A stretch of DNA of 64,000 bases from Sporodiniella umbellata (taxonomy: Eukaryota > Mucoromycota > Mucoromycetes > Mucorales > Rhizopodaceae), in assembly GCA_025677835.1 (NCBI GenBank), contig JAIXMR010000021.1, forward strand, positions 203,223 to 267,222, read 5' to 3'. Each line of letters opens with the position of its first letter. Within the stretch, counting starts at the first letter, position 1. Positions 9,908-21,564 of the stretch are shown here, in pieces. The position numbers were made by a program, and so were the translations under genes. Under the pieces are notes generated by a model that ran no database searches, had not been told where the DNA came from, and saw nothing but the letters and a program-made list of their open reading frames with translations.

Positions 9908-12258
9908 TTAACAACTTGCACAACAGTAATCCATATAGGCCAGATCAGGTCGATTGCCAGCCCATGTAGGAAAGTTGTAAGCGACGCCGTTTCCACCTCC
10001 TTGTAATGCCAAGGAGATAATAAAGACCATGAGCGAAGTACCTGAATCTAACGCGGCTGATAAAAGATAGTTGTATTTTGCAAACCAGGTGGTATATCGA
10101 CGTTTAAGATAAAACTGAGAGATTAGGATGATAATGAACGAATTGGTGATCCAAGCCGAGCTACTCCCAGGTAGTACGTAAAGGCCTGCCAAAAAAGTAG
10201 GTACATTGATATATTGAAAACCCAAATGCGGAAATCTTTGATGAAGAAGCCAGAAAGGAATTGGCAAAAAAAATCCAATGACGAAAGCCCATAGTACAAT
10301 ACTATAGGGCGTGTTGGGGCCAAACATCTCCATTGGACCTACAGCGCCCCAGGTGATGGCAGCCGAATTAATTTGTTGCGCAGAAATACCACTCCAGAAC
10401 TGGTTACCAGAAGAGCGAAGAATATCGTGTTCGTTGTCAATCACAATTTTGTTTACAAAATAATTGAATAAACAGCCGACCAATGTTCCTACCATTTGGT
10501 TAAAAAATGTCCATCGAGGAGGTACCTTGAGATAGTGGCCGATTTTGAGATCCTTTGCCATCATACCTGCTTGACTCATGGTATTGTAACCGATCGTTTT
10601 GAAGTACATGTTGGCAATAGGATACCCCGGAAAGATAAAACCGCCAACCATTTCCGAAAGAACGTTAAGACCAAAATGAATACCAGTGACCGCACCGATC
10701 AGATTCAACGGTAACGAAAGAAAACCAGATAGGATCACCGCCACAATCACACCCCACCAAGGTAGTTGACTGCTGTTTACATAGGCGATACCAATATTGA
10801 CACCAACACCAATCAAAAAAATGACATAGTACCACCATGTAGGTACCTCTTTATAATTCCTCATCAACTTCATATGTACATCCTCTTTGCTCTTCGATGT
10901 TTTCCAAATAAAAGCAAAGCTTTGCCAGATCTGTTTCCCATAAAACAAAAACACATGAGACAAAGATGCAGTAACACCGAAATCGCTAATGATATAGCTA
11001 AAATAGGTTCCTGCGGTGAAATGAGGGTAGCCAATGATTTCTAACATAGTACTGTTGAGCGAATTGTCCGCGTTGAGAATCTGCGACTGGGGATATTTTA
11101 CAGAGGTACCGTTATCCAATAAACGGAAAATACCACTAGATATAAAAGGGTAACTTTTTGCATTCCATACATCGCAATAGTATAGAATGGGTGTCACCAG
11201 CCAAAGAACAAGGATTCCAGCATAATAGTTGATCTGAACGTAAAAAGGAAGCACAAGTGGGGTCGTAGTCTGAAGATAGTTCCAATCAAAGCTCAAATTA
11301 AATATACCCAGGCCTTCATTCACCGAAGTTCCTCCAAAAAGGTTTTGGACCAATTTGCTGTCGCGTTTGGCAAGACAAACAATGGAGATGCCAGAAAGAA
11401 GAGGAAACACATACTGAGGGAAGATCTCATACACAAACGCGGCTGCAAAGACCACAAAAAAAAACCGGGTACGCTTCTTGGCTTCGGATTCTAGTGTGTT
11501 CAATGTCTTTAGAACAGAGACATAAGGTAGAGATTGAGGCCAAACCATATTGGCAGGATAGACAAGAAAAGATCGTAACTGGCCTGCAATACCGTAGCCT
11601 ATAAACTGAGTAGCAAGCAGCATAAAGATTGAACCGGCTGTGCCAGGAGGATTGGCAAAGTAAATCCTTTGTGCACTAATAATATATGTGCCGTATACAG
11701 CCGTGTTTGCAGCAGATACCATGATATAGACACATGCGTGCTCTTTATAATTGAAAGGGGCAGGATTAATCCACCCACCTTTGGGAAGCAACTTGTACCA
11801 AGCAGTACAGAAAACGTAGGCTACAACCAACATAAAAACACTGGAAAGCGAGACCCCCACTGGTTTAAAAGACATGAGCTGATGTACAGAAGCAGAGAGT
11901 GCAGACAAAACCTTATACGTGTTTTGTTTTTTTTTTAAAAAAAAAAGAAAGTTTATTTTAGCTTGAGGCAGAGCATCTAATGGTATACCGTGCATGTATA
12001 TGTACTTACGATACCAATCACAAAACCCCGTATTGTAAAAGAAAGAAGTTCTGGATCGTCATTGACAATTGTCATATCGTTAACGATAGCAATGTCAGTC
12101 TCATTCACGTCATTGTGAAGGTTTTCGTCTAAACATCTGTGTTCTTCATCATCGTGTGTTTCTTTGGGATCCTTGGGCCAAAATTTTTCGTCGATAGATA
12201 TGCTTTTTTTTTCATTCGAATCGCCCTTTTTCTCTAAATATGTATGTTCTTCCGGCAT
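9908..12258 (-). CDS. OPT family oligopeptide transporter
   Basis: Exon 1 is 12258..12010 and exon 2 is 11911..9908, joined in phase 0 by a GTAAGT donor and a TATAAG acceptor, for 750 residues. The first ~70 residues are acidic and cytosolic. Then come about 14-16 hydrophobic spans. Recognisable OPT blocks include AWYKLLPKGGWINPAPFNYK early on, NLSFDWNYLQ, and the conserved late GPMEMFGPN followed by the PIPFWLLHQRFPH region. The family moves tetra-/pentapeptides or glutathione into the cell with protons across the plasma membrane. The extreme C-terminus ends in CCASC, a Cys cluster that could be lipid-modified (inference). The intron carries a perfect T10A10 palindrome. Confidence 0.93.
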
Positions 12259-13663
12259 CTTTTAATTCACACCTGTTTAGTAAAAACGCTTCAGGACTAG
12301 CGATAAAAATAATAAAAACTAAAAAAAAGAAAAAAAAGGAAAGAGAGAGAGAAAAGATAGTTGCATTTATACATAAATAAAATGAATGACCATACTTTGT
12401 TGCAACAGGCAAAGTAGATGACCGCCGAGTTACACATGTTGCTTTGTATGCCGTATCAAGCACAGATCATAAAAAAGTAATAAAAAAAATGCAAGGTTAA
12501 GGAGAATAAAAACTTTATCTCAAAATTATCTTTTGTCACTCATCAAACGCTTCTTGACATATTTTGACTACGAAAAAAAAAAATACGTATCAACTCCTTT
12601 TTGCAGATTTAAATATTTTGCGTGAACAAGTTGAGAAATTAAAGTTTTGATATTACTTCCTAGAGTGTATTAAGATAGGATAATTTGAAAGAGAAAGAAC
12701 AAAGCAAATCTACTTTATTGGAAGAATAAGCTGCAATTTTATCTGAAATGAGGTATATCCAAGCTTTTTTATTTGTTCGGAAACTTTTATTAGGAAAAGA
12801 ATAAAGTAAAACAGGTTACACCGTTACTTAGGTGATGTGACTAAATCGATGGCCTACCAAGTTTTGGTGTAGACTCTTATCTACTTTTACAAAGGTAGAG
12901 CCAAAATAGACACATAATTGAGCTTTGTGGCGCCTTCCTTGATTACATGGACAACAGTTTTTTTTTTTTACTAGTTGAATTGCGGTATAAGTTGTATCAA
13001 GCTATGCTACCATAGATCAATAGAATGAACATTGAAAACTATTATACCTTTTTTGCACTTTAAAAATAGTCTTTGGTTTCGAAGCAGCAGTCTGTTTAGT
13101 TTTAAAAACTAACTACGCTGTTCTGTAGATTGACTGATAGGGAAATAATTACACTAAAAAAAATCAATAGGAAAAGTACGTATTTCATTTTAGTGTTTGA
13201 AAAAAAAAAAAAAAAAACTCATTTTTTTCTGCAAGTAGAAGTCATAAACATCAACAGAGATATACTATTAGTAAAATGTCTATTACAACAGTAGTGCAAA
13301 GCTTCACTGGGTAAAAAAAACTTATAAAAAAAGACATCTCAATATTTAGCCTTTTATGGATAAAAGCAAGTTTTGAGTTTGTTATATACAGGATATCACG
13401 CAATACTGTAACACTGTTTAACCTTCCTATCGATGGGATCCATCGCATAAAAGGAAAGACTCTGTCTTTTGCTAGTTGATTCTGCTACCTAGGATGTCCT
13501 TTTTTTTTCTATATGCCAAAAAAAAAAAAAAAATAAAAATAAAAAAAAGTATTTACTTTCGATAATTCACTCAGGATGTATCAACAAGTAACAGGTTTTT
13601 TTTTCTATTGTTAAAATATCTTTTTTTTAATCGAAAAAATAAAAAAAGGTGAAGGCAGCTTAT
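12259..13663. other. AT-rich intergenic region, no gene seen
   Basis: About 1.4 kb upstream of the OPT gene and downstream of uL22m. It contains several A/T homopolymers (for example A18 at 13200-13217) but no frame with protein-like composition, no tRNA-like B box and no clear repeat unit. Confidence 0.65.
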
Positions 13664-14571
13664 CTACCAATTATAGAAAGGTTTGGGGTTATAAACAGGC
13701 TTGGTTTCGAGCAATGGTGTCCACACCTTCTTGGTTTGTTTCCAACCTCTAATGTTTCTTCTATCAAGCTTAGTTTGGTTAGCAGATGTTGCTTCTTTGA
13801 AAAGGAACTTGATATGTGCTCTCTTAGTTTCCTTGATACCGAATTGACCACGACCATGAGCGTTAACACGCTTTTGAAATGTACCTTTACCAACCCATGC
13901 CTGTGCTACAAAAAGTTCAATCTTTTTTTATAAAACACCTTCTTTCTGCACTTACAAACAATCAAATTATGCATGTCTTTCTGATCGGCGGCATTCTTTT
14001 TGGCAAAAGCCAGGTTATGTAAAACCTTTTTGGCTGTACGTTTATCTGAAAATTCCATTTGTCTAATAGCTTCATCAACAGGCAGATTGCGAATTTGACG
14101 AGCCAACATGTTTAGTTTTTGAGGACTGGCTCTAAAGTTGCTAGAGGAAAATCGATACTAAATACGTTTGTCGATCAGTTAATGTCAAATTGGCCTTTTC
14201 TTATTTTTGTTTTTCGTAAGCTTTACTTCTTTTTCGGCAGGCTTGCCTTCCTTGACAGCTGTTTCAGATTGTACTTGAACGCTGTCAAAAAGACTAGAGG
14301 CACCAGTTTGAGGTCTTTCATTGGCTGGTTGCTCAGCTGCTGATCTCAATGCTGAAGTAGAAAGACTGAGATGAATGAATTTCAAATATGAGTGATGAAT
14401 GATAATAAATATCAAAAGTCTATGTTTACCATGCTTTCGAAATGGCGGGTTGTTTGAATAAAGAGAGTGTCTTCAAAGAAGAAGCTATGAAGAATTAGGG
14501 TGTTGTCTTGAAATATGAATTTTAAGAGAAAAGAAAAAAGAAAGGTGTTTACTTAATGATCGAACAGACAT
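13664..14571 (-). CDS. MRPL22: Mitochondrial large-subunit ribosomal protein uL22m
   Basis: Five exons: 14571..14553, 14484..14430, 14365..14227, 14157..13956 and 13905..13664, giving 218 residues with phases that fit throughout. The N-terminus (MSVRSLTSSLKTLSLFKQPA) is Ser/Arg/Lys-rich and lacks acids, as in mitochondrial presequences. The ribosomal uL22 domain begins YRFSSSNFRASPQKLNMLAR and contains LPVDEAIRQMEFSDKR and KKVLHNLAFAKKNA. The loop and tail are VGKGTFQKRVNAHGRGQFGI and the usual mitochondrial C-terminal extension. uL22 lines the peptide exit tunnel. The first three exons encode the presequence and linker, so the domain starts at the exon 4 border. Confidence 0.93.
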
Positions 14572-15559
14572 GCTTGTAATGCTACCAAAAAAAAGGGTCC
14601 CCTCTCTATTTTTTTTTTTTGTCTCTCTGGCTATTTTGCACAGAGTGCGTGACAGCTTTTTGAGGGGCTTAAAGCCAGCCAATAAAAGGTCGTACTGTAT
14701 TATCCTTGAATGAGAGAAGGATCGTCACCTACAGAAAAGCACCACGAAGATTGGCTTTGGGAGTATTAAACTCAAGATCAAATACTTGAAAAAAAAAAAA
14801 AAAAACTCAAAGGGAATCAACTGTAAAAATTAGAGATAGTGTGTGTTAGTATAGGAGTCATTCAAGTTGACAAAACATGTAGCTTTTTCTTAGCGATCTG
14901 ATGTGCTCTGAAAACCTGTTGCAGCTTCAGCACTCTATTTGGGAATGATTTCATAGCTTGGATTCGTACCACAAAGCACTAAATGGTATTTGGTCTCCAT
15001 TGCGCTTTGGAATTTTAGCTCTGTAGAGCCTATTAAGCGACCTCTGTTTCCTTCTTTTTAATACCTCTAGTCATAGCTGAGAATTTCATCTTATCAAAAC
15101 AAGTTGACACACTGTGTTTACCGTAAAAAAGTGGACTTGACATTTACCTAGTAGCTCTCTATTTTTTAGAGGGTTATTCTCCATTAGCCATATGGGTCGT
15201 GTTTAGGCCTCAAATAAAACCAAAGGATAATTTGCTTGGCAGAGGTACAAGTAAAATATTAAAAGCAGAATGTTCCTGTTTTCAAAAACACCTCATTTTA
15301 ACTCAATAAAAGGAATAGTACTAAGCCTTTTTAGTACGAGAGTTACCGCAACGCTGTACGTTTGATGAAAGACTACCTCACTTTACAAAGTGAGGCGTTT
15401 CACTGCATAATACAAGATACTTTTTCATATTTTGACAGTCACCGCTTGGCTAATTATAACAAGATCGCAAAAAGACCTTTTTTGTATCCATAGGCAAAAA
15501 TGATATTTTATTATCGCTATTCATCGTTTGACTCACTGGTCTTTTGATACTTCTAATAT
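14572..15559. other. Intergenic region with one perfect hairpin
   Basis: About 1 kb with no gene recognised. It contains an 18-nt inverted repeat with a 2-nt centre, CCTCACTTT-AC-AAAGTGAGG, at 15376-15395, and an A18 run near 14790. GC content around 14900-15100 is higher than in other spacers, but frames are broken. Confidence 0.6.
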
Positions 15560-17202
15560 TTAAAGAATATCATTTTCAGACGCAAACCACTGTGCGTATT
15601 TTTCGGGTATAGGGGCATTATCCGACAGTTGACCAGTCAAGGGGTTAACTCTTGTAACTTGAGATACACGTACGGTATGAAATTGAGATAAATTAGAAAA
15701 GAAAGGTAAAATTTGGTATTTGAGAACCCCGCGTATTGTCAATTCATAAGGGTAACGAATGAGTAAAGACCTAAGAGGGAAAAGAGATAGATATAAAGGG
15801 TTAGACAGATATTTGTGTGTGTGTATTATTGTTGACTAGCTTTACCATCGTTCGTTTCCACTATAATCGTCTTTAATAGAGCCTGGGCTTTGGATCTGTA
15901 TCTGACTGGTAGCTACACTGACTGTAGAATTCAATAAAGCCCCCGCCTGGTATATAAGAGGGTCCTCCAGGTGATATATAGTACCCAGGAATTCGGCTGG
16001 ATCCGTACCTTGGGTGATGGTATGATTGAGTGTCACTGGAACGTAGCGACTGGAAGCAAACACACTGAAAACAGCCGTTGTCATGGTGATAGTCCACCAG
16101 TTACTGTTCCTAATACCAAGAAAATGAGTACAAACAAATACATGCTTACACATAGATGTCTATTCATAAAAAAAAAAAAAAGGGCTCCCATCACTCTACC
16201 TCGCTCTAACGTTTAGATTGAAAATTAACTCTTTATGAGTGCCGAGGACATTTGAAATACTAACTACCTCTATGTCCTCAAGAGGGGCAGATCCCAAGAA
16301 AACACTAGACCAAGCAAAAAGAAAAACAAGCAGAAGAGCTCCAATTACATAAAAAGTGAGCCAACTTTTCTTACTGCTTGTAAGAAAAAAAAAAAAAAAA
16401 ACATGTTATGAACAAGCGTAGGACGAAATTGCCTTACATCTTTGTATGGCAACGTAATGCCTTTTTTTTTCGTAATGGAGTACAGTCTTCATTAGTACGA
16501 GACAAAGGTAAGGGCGGGTAATAGAAAGTATTATAGATCGGTCTAATCCTCCTGTTGCTCATATCTTTAAGAGAGATGGTCATGTCCGACACTGTCGATC
16601 TCAGCACAGGACGCCTGAGGGGTGATTTTTCAGTGTAAGAAGGTAAGGTGTCATATCCATCTGTGTCTGTTGAAGAGTAAAAGTAATGAGGCTGATGACA
16701 GTGCGCTTCAGGGTCGTGCTGCCAATGGTTATGTTTTGGCTTGTCACGGTAAACATAGACATCGAGATCAGCCGAGTCTAGGGAAGTTCACATGATGAGC
16801 TTGTATTCAAATTGGATATGAAATATTTTTTTTATTTTTTTTTGTGCAAACCTTTGGCATCCATTACAGCCGCACTCAAGTTCTGAGCAAATATATCGGT
16901 GGGATTTATAAAACTGTTTGGAATGGGCGCTCTCTTCTTTTTCTTTTTAAGTGATTTGGTAGACTCGCTTGCCTAGAGCAAAACAGAATCAATAAAGTTG
17001 AACGCGAAAAACAGAATAAAACAGAAAAAAAAAAAGGATAAATTATGTTACAAACAGTTAATGATTGTTCTGGAAAAACAACGTTTTCAACAATGAGCTC
17101 TCTTGGCTCTTTGCACGGATTTTTTGACAGCATAACTGAAGTTCGTGAAGCGCTTTTTTTCAAAGCGGGTCGTGTTGGCATCCTGTCTCCATTCGATTCC
17201 AT
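15560..17202 (-). CDS. Vac7-like vacuolar membrane protein with LEA-2-type lumenal domain
   Basis: Exons begin at 17202..17056 (start MESNGDRMPTRP), then 16972..16852, 16777..16438, 16376 onward, and two 3' exons ending at 15560. The cytosolic half is basic and Ser-rich. One membrane span follows: SWLTFYVIGALLLVFLFAW. After it comes PLEDIEVVSISNVLG, THKELIFNLNVRARN, a strand pattern typical of the LEA-2-like domain of Vac7/Tag1/TMEM106. The C-terminus has TIRGVLKYQILPFF and VSQVTRVNPLTGQL. In yeast, Vac7 activates the Fab1 kinase to make phosphatidylinositol 3,5-bisphosphate on the vacuole. Overall architecture fits, but the assignment rests on the domain pattern rather than long identity. 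Confidence 0.75.
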
Positions 17203-19480
17203 ACAAGAGAAAATGTTTGAAAGAAAGAAAACAGAATTCCAAAAAAAAAAAAAAAAAAAGAGAGAGAGAAATAAACAAAGTTGGAGGCACGTGTGCATCA
17301 AGCGATATCCTTTTGTAGATTTTATGTTGTATGAGCTAATGGATTTGCTTTGAAACGTACACACAACCGTATTTTAATCTAAATTATACTAGTCTCTGCA
17401 TCTGACCCTGATAAACAAAGAGTCATTCTGTCTTGAAACATAACAAAAAAACCAAAAAGAGCTGGAAATGATTGTTTATTAGTTGTCTTTCTGTTCCATT
17501 TCGTTGTTACACACTCTCTTCCCAGAAGCCACGCCCTATCACTTTTCTGTCATCCCTCTTTTTCTTTTATTGATGTTTTTACTCAGCTTGATAGATGCGC
17601 AATAAACACGCTTGTCCATTTATGTATAGATAGAAGCCAGTGCCTCTTGGCGCTAAACTTAATTTTTTAATAAAGGCTGTCTAGAACATTGATGTGGGTA
17701 GATCGGGTATAGTTTTAAGCTGTACTCAGAAGCCGATTATTGGCCCTACCAGATCTGGAGCGGAATCTGATAAGGCTCTCAAGTTGAAGTCTCTTGGTGC
17801 TTATAAATGAAAGGGGGGGGGCTATGAGATCATCGGGTTCTTTTGAAGCCAAAGAAAATGATGAGTTACCTAGTGAGCTTTACTATACATGGACTATTTG
17901 TTTTCTTTTTTAGCCAGCAAATCAGCTATTGTCAAAATCATAAAGAATTGGAAACGAAATTCTGGATATCTCCAAAAAGGAAATTTGATGTTCAAGTTGC
18001 ATCAGTTTCTAAAATAGGTTTTTATGCACTGGATCTGATGTCATTCGTTCATACTCGACACACACCGCGCTTGTTCTAAAGCCCGAGAGAGTCTACAGAC
18101 ACACCTTTTAAGCAAACACCGCACAGAGCACTGTTGCTGTCGATCTATTTATAAAATAATTGATTAAAAAGTTGTTGCTTTCAGAACAAAGTATTTTAGT
18201 AAAGACCACGTCTATCGATTTTGCCATAAATGTTCATTGAGCCGTTCACTTCCAGAATGTAAAGATTTTTCTCATGTAAGGGAAAAAGAATACAAAGGCT
18301 CTACCCAGGCTTTCCACTGTCCAAAAAAAAAAAAAAAAAAAAAATGAGACGATGCTTTCTGTCTTTCCCCACACAAATAGAGACTTGAAGGTCCTATCGC
18401 CAACGGAACTAAAGATAAACCGAAGGCTTTTATCTTGGTCAGCAAATCTTTTTTCTATTTAAAAAGTGGCGGGAGGGTGCTTTCTAAAGGGCTTCTGGAC
18501 TGCGGGCGAGTAGGGCAACGAAAGCCATATTCATTGACAGACACACGTTGCTTTTAGGGGAAATCGCATGTTATTAAACACCTGGGTCAATGGTGCACAA
18601 AACGTTGCCAAGAATAGATGAGTGCACACTACTTAAAAAGCGGGAAGGGCTATTTGGATAGTTGATTCTTATTGAAGACCTTCTTTAGATGTAAAACCAA
18701 AGACGCTGCGGTTAATAGCTTTGGGGCTAAACGCTCTCCACGTCAGCCGGATAAAGTGTAAAGAAACCCAGTGTATGAGCCCCGCTTCAAAAAAAAAAAA
18801 AAATTTGACTCATGTGGAAACAAGTTTCACTGCGTCTTTTCAAACATCGCTTTTGGTTCAAAGAAAGATTACAGTGTGGGAGTGTATGAACCAAATTAAT
18901 AAGAGGGGGACTCGTGTAACAGTAGAACCTTCCCTTGAGCTGGTTGTGAGAAAATAACCCCAAAAATCAAGCAATCACGCAAACATGCAACAAGATCAGT
19001 AAATTATGGGCAATAATAACAATAAATCGTGTATTATTATTAGCAGCGATTTTAATTTGTTTCTGTAATTTAGTGTATGGGTACACACCGAAAGTAATTA
19101 GCAATCTAAAGAAATTGAACTCTGTCCAGACTACAAATCGCGTGCAATTAAATTTCGAAAATTTTCTTTTTTTTTTTTTCAGCCAAACAAAATCTAATCC
19201 TTGTCTCCTTATTTTTCAGCTTCTCCTTAGCCAGCTAGCTTAACTTTATCTTGCTGATTATCACCATTTGTCATCTTTCCGCAACATGACAAATAAAGGG
19301 GTAGGAGCCAATCAGGCTTCGTGTTGTGGTTCTCTGTTGACTCATCTCAATGCCTATGCGGGAAAATTAGCCAATGGGACCAATAAACACCCCCAAAAAT
19401 TTTCTATTTTATGCCAAAAATAGAAACAGTCCATGGCATTGTCCAATGGGAGCCAAGAGGAAAGCACGAGAACAACGGCT
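17203..19480. other. Large intergenic region upstream of the kinase gene
   Basis: About 2.3 kb without a supported gene. It includes a G9 run at 17812-17820, unusual here, and an A20 run near 18322. Just before the G-run (about 17687-17810) is a short open stretch with protein-like composition, TQKPIIGPTRSGAESDKALK, cut off by a stop upstream and a TGA downstream; it may be a gene relic. Frames at 17843-18079 and 18721-18957 look random. Confidence 0.55.
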
Positions 19481-19495
19481 GAAAGAATATAAATA
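19308..19495 (+). promoter_or_regulatory. Kinase promoter: three CCAAT boxes and a TATA box
   Basis: CCAAT occurs on the sense strand at 19308, 19371 and 19443, spaced 63 and 72 bp. TATAAATA lies at 19488-19495. The spacing and order are those of a strong RNA polymerase II promoter with HAP-complex sites, and fit a transcription start near 19520. Confidence 0.6.
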
Positions 19496-19582
19496 GTCCG
19501 AGTGAGAATGAATTAAGAGCTCTTTATTTCTTTTTCTTCCTTCTAACCTTCCCCTGTTCTCTTCTATCCAATTCTAACCACC

Positions 19583-19594
19583 ATGTCTCTCTAA
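19583..19594 (+). promoter_or_regulatory. uORF1 of the kinase leader (three sense codons)
   Basis: ATG TCT CTC TAA preceded by CCACC, a near-ideal start context, 88 nt after the TATA box. It ends 159 nt before the main ATG, so translation of the kinase would need reinitiation or leaky scanning. Confidence 0.5.
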
Positions 19595-19643
19595 ACCCCC
19601 CCTTTTTTTTATTATTAAAAAAAGAAACAAAGAAAAGAAATCT

Positions 19644-19712
19644 ATGCTGCTTCCAAACACATCAAGAATACCAAATATGTTCCATCTATACTTTATACAA
19701 ATCACACATTGA
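19644..19712 (+). promoter_or_regulatory. uORF2 of the kinase leader (22 codons)
   Basis: ATG at 19644 in context TCTATGC, ending in TGA at 19710-19712, 41 nt before the main start at 19754. Together with uORF1 it gives a two-uORF leader. Confidence 0.45.
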
Positions 19713-19753
19713 ATCCTAGCGTACAAAATATTAGTAATATCGAATCTCATCCA

Positions 19754-20908
19754 ATGGACAATAACAACACAACTACTAAAGATGAGGCCTATTGGTCTCA
19801 GCTCGCTCTCTCCTTTGTCGACAAAGTGATTGATCAACAGTACCTGCTTCTTGAAGTCCTAGGCCACGGTGCCTACGGTTGTCTCTTTCTCGGCCAGTCT
19901 CTTAAAGACAATAGCTACGTTGCCGTCAAAATCATTCTCAAGTCACAAGACCACCAACAGCTTCAAGTCCAGCAACTCGAAGTCGACATTCAATCTCAGC
20001 TCAAGCACCCTCACCTTCTAGCCCTTCACCGCGTTGTTCAAGAAGAAGCCTACATGTATCTGATCATGGAGCTTTGTGACCAAGGCGATCTATTTGACTA
20101 TGTCATCAAAGATCAGGAAGACATGAACGATGTCCGCGATGAGGCTATTGTCAAGACTTGGTTTGCACAAATCCTCGATGCAGTGGCGCATATGCACGCC
20201 CAAGGTGTTTATCATCGCGATCTCAAGCTTGAGAACATCTTGTTGCAGCAAGAGGATGAAGACGAAGAGCAGCTTTGTTGTAAGGTGGCAGACTTTGGTC
20301 TCGCTACCCGTGAGCGTTACTCGATGGAATTCGGTTGCGGTTCAACCTCTTACCTTGCTCCTGAACACTTTGACGATGGATCTGACCTTGTCCCTTACGA
20401 TGCTGCTGCTTCCGACAGCTGGTCGCTTGGCGTGCTCCTGTTGGCTTTGATGTTTGGCAGAAACCCATGGCAGGAGGCTTCCTCTTCAGATCCCGCTTAT
20501 CACGAATTCAGCCGAAACCCAAGCATGCTAAAGGACCAGCTCTTCCCCGATCTCTCACTGGCTACCCTCTGTTGGTTACAGGCTGCACTGGCTCCTAACC
20601 AACGCCCTTCCGTCGCAGCTCTCAGGGAGCAATTTCTAGCGATCGATCATCTCTATGCTACCGAGCAAGAAGATACCTTGGCTCATGTTGCCATTCCTTC
20701 CAACATCAAACAAACCAACGTTCATTCTTACGATTCTGCTTACTTTAGTGGAGGCCACAACATGTCTTGGTCTGATATGGTAGACCAAGAAATAGAACAA
20801 AAGCTTACTCAACCCGACCCTCCCTCAGAAACTCCCTCCTTCGATTCTTGGGATGAGGATACAGACGTCTTTGTTCATAGCGCCGAAAAGGAGTCTTGGT
20901 GGCTCTAA
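19754..20908 (+). CDS. Serine/threonine protein kinase, Ran1/Pat1-like
   Basis: Intronless, 384 residues from the first in-frame ATG (19754). Kinase landmarks: glycine loop LGHGAYGCLFLG, VAVKII lysine, IMELCDQGDLFDYV hinge, catalytic loop HRDLKLENILL, DFG in VADFGLATRERY, then GCGSTSYLAPEHF, and DSWSLGVLLL in subdomain IX. The GCGS-x-x-Y-LAPE segment and overall order fit the Ran1/Ksp1/Sks1 group, which in yeasts controls the switch between growth, mating and nutrient responses. The C-terminal ~80 residues are acidic and disordered, ending ESWWL. Codons are GC-rich at third positions compared with neighbours, and the gene has no introns, so it may be highly expressed or inducible (inference). 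Confidence 0.9.
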   Translation: MDNNNTTTKDEAYWSQLALSFVDKVIDQQYLLLEVLGHGAYGCLFLGQSLKDNSYVAVKIILKSQDHQQLQVQQLEVDIQSQLKHPHLLALHRVVQEEAYMYLIMELCDQGDLFDYVIKDQEDMNDVRDEAIVKTWFAQILDAVAHMHAQGVYHRDLKLENILLQQEDEDEEQLCCKVADFGLATRERYSMEFGCGSTSYLAPEHFDDGSDLVPYDAAASDSWSLGVLLLALMFGRNPWQEASSSDPAYHEFSRNPSMLKDQLFPDLSLATLCWLQAALAPNQRPSVAALREQFLAIDHLYATEQEDTLAHVAIPSNIKQTNVHSYDSAYFSGGHNMSWSDMVDQEIEQKLTQPDPPSETPSFDSWDEDTDVFVHSAEKESWWL

Positions 20909-21564
20909 TCTCTTTATTTATTCTCTTTCTTATTATGTAAATAAATGTACTTGTTAATCTTAACTTTCTGTCTTGACACCTTCAATTGATTTTGTGTTTC
21001 CCTTCTCTATCACTACAGATAACTCTGTTCTGGCTGAAATCAAATAACCCATCCCGTTAGAACATATTGAAGACCTCTTTTTTTACAAGACGTCTTTTTT
21101 ACGTCATCTGACACGGACAGGAATTGCTTTCGAGTATAAAAGCTAGCGGTATTAAAAAAATAAAACGGACCGGTAATTCTTATATCAGTCGGCAGTGAGT
21201 GAGCTAGGATGATGTAAAAGTGCTTGGTAGAGCCATACTTGTTACAACAGTACAAGGCTTACCCCTTTTAAATTTAAAGACTTTGTTTCAAAGTACGTAG
21301 CTAGTGTCATGTACTATAAAGAAAGAAAAAAGAGAGAGAGAGAGAAAGAGACATAGTCCAAAAAACATCATGTATAGTTTATGTTAGGCAGAGAAAGACA
21401 CTCCGTCAGCTCGAAACATCACAGACTCAAGCGTAGCCCCCAGGTATTTGATATAAACAGGTGGGCGGTTATGTCTTGAAAAGCTTCATAATTATTATTG
21501 TAAATAAAAAGAGACGAAACTGAAAAAATAAAAAAAAAATAAAAAAAAAATAAAAAAAAAAAGC
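20909..21564. other. Spacer between kinase and Sad1 genes (convergent)
   Basis: AT-rich 3' flank of both convergent genes. It includes an AG-rich tract near 21330 and A9/A10 runs at 21530-21560. Nothing else seen. Confidence 0.65.

Noticed and set aside
17843..18079. 78-codon frame with a hydrophobic start resembling a signal peptide
   Set aside because: The rest is compositionally random, no splice sites or homologue recalled.
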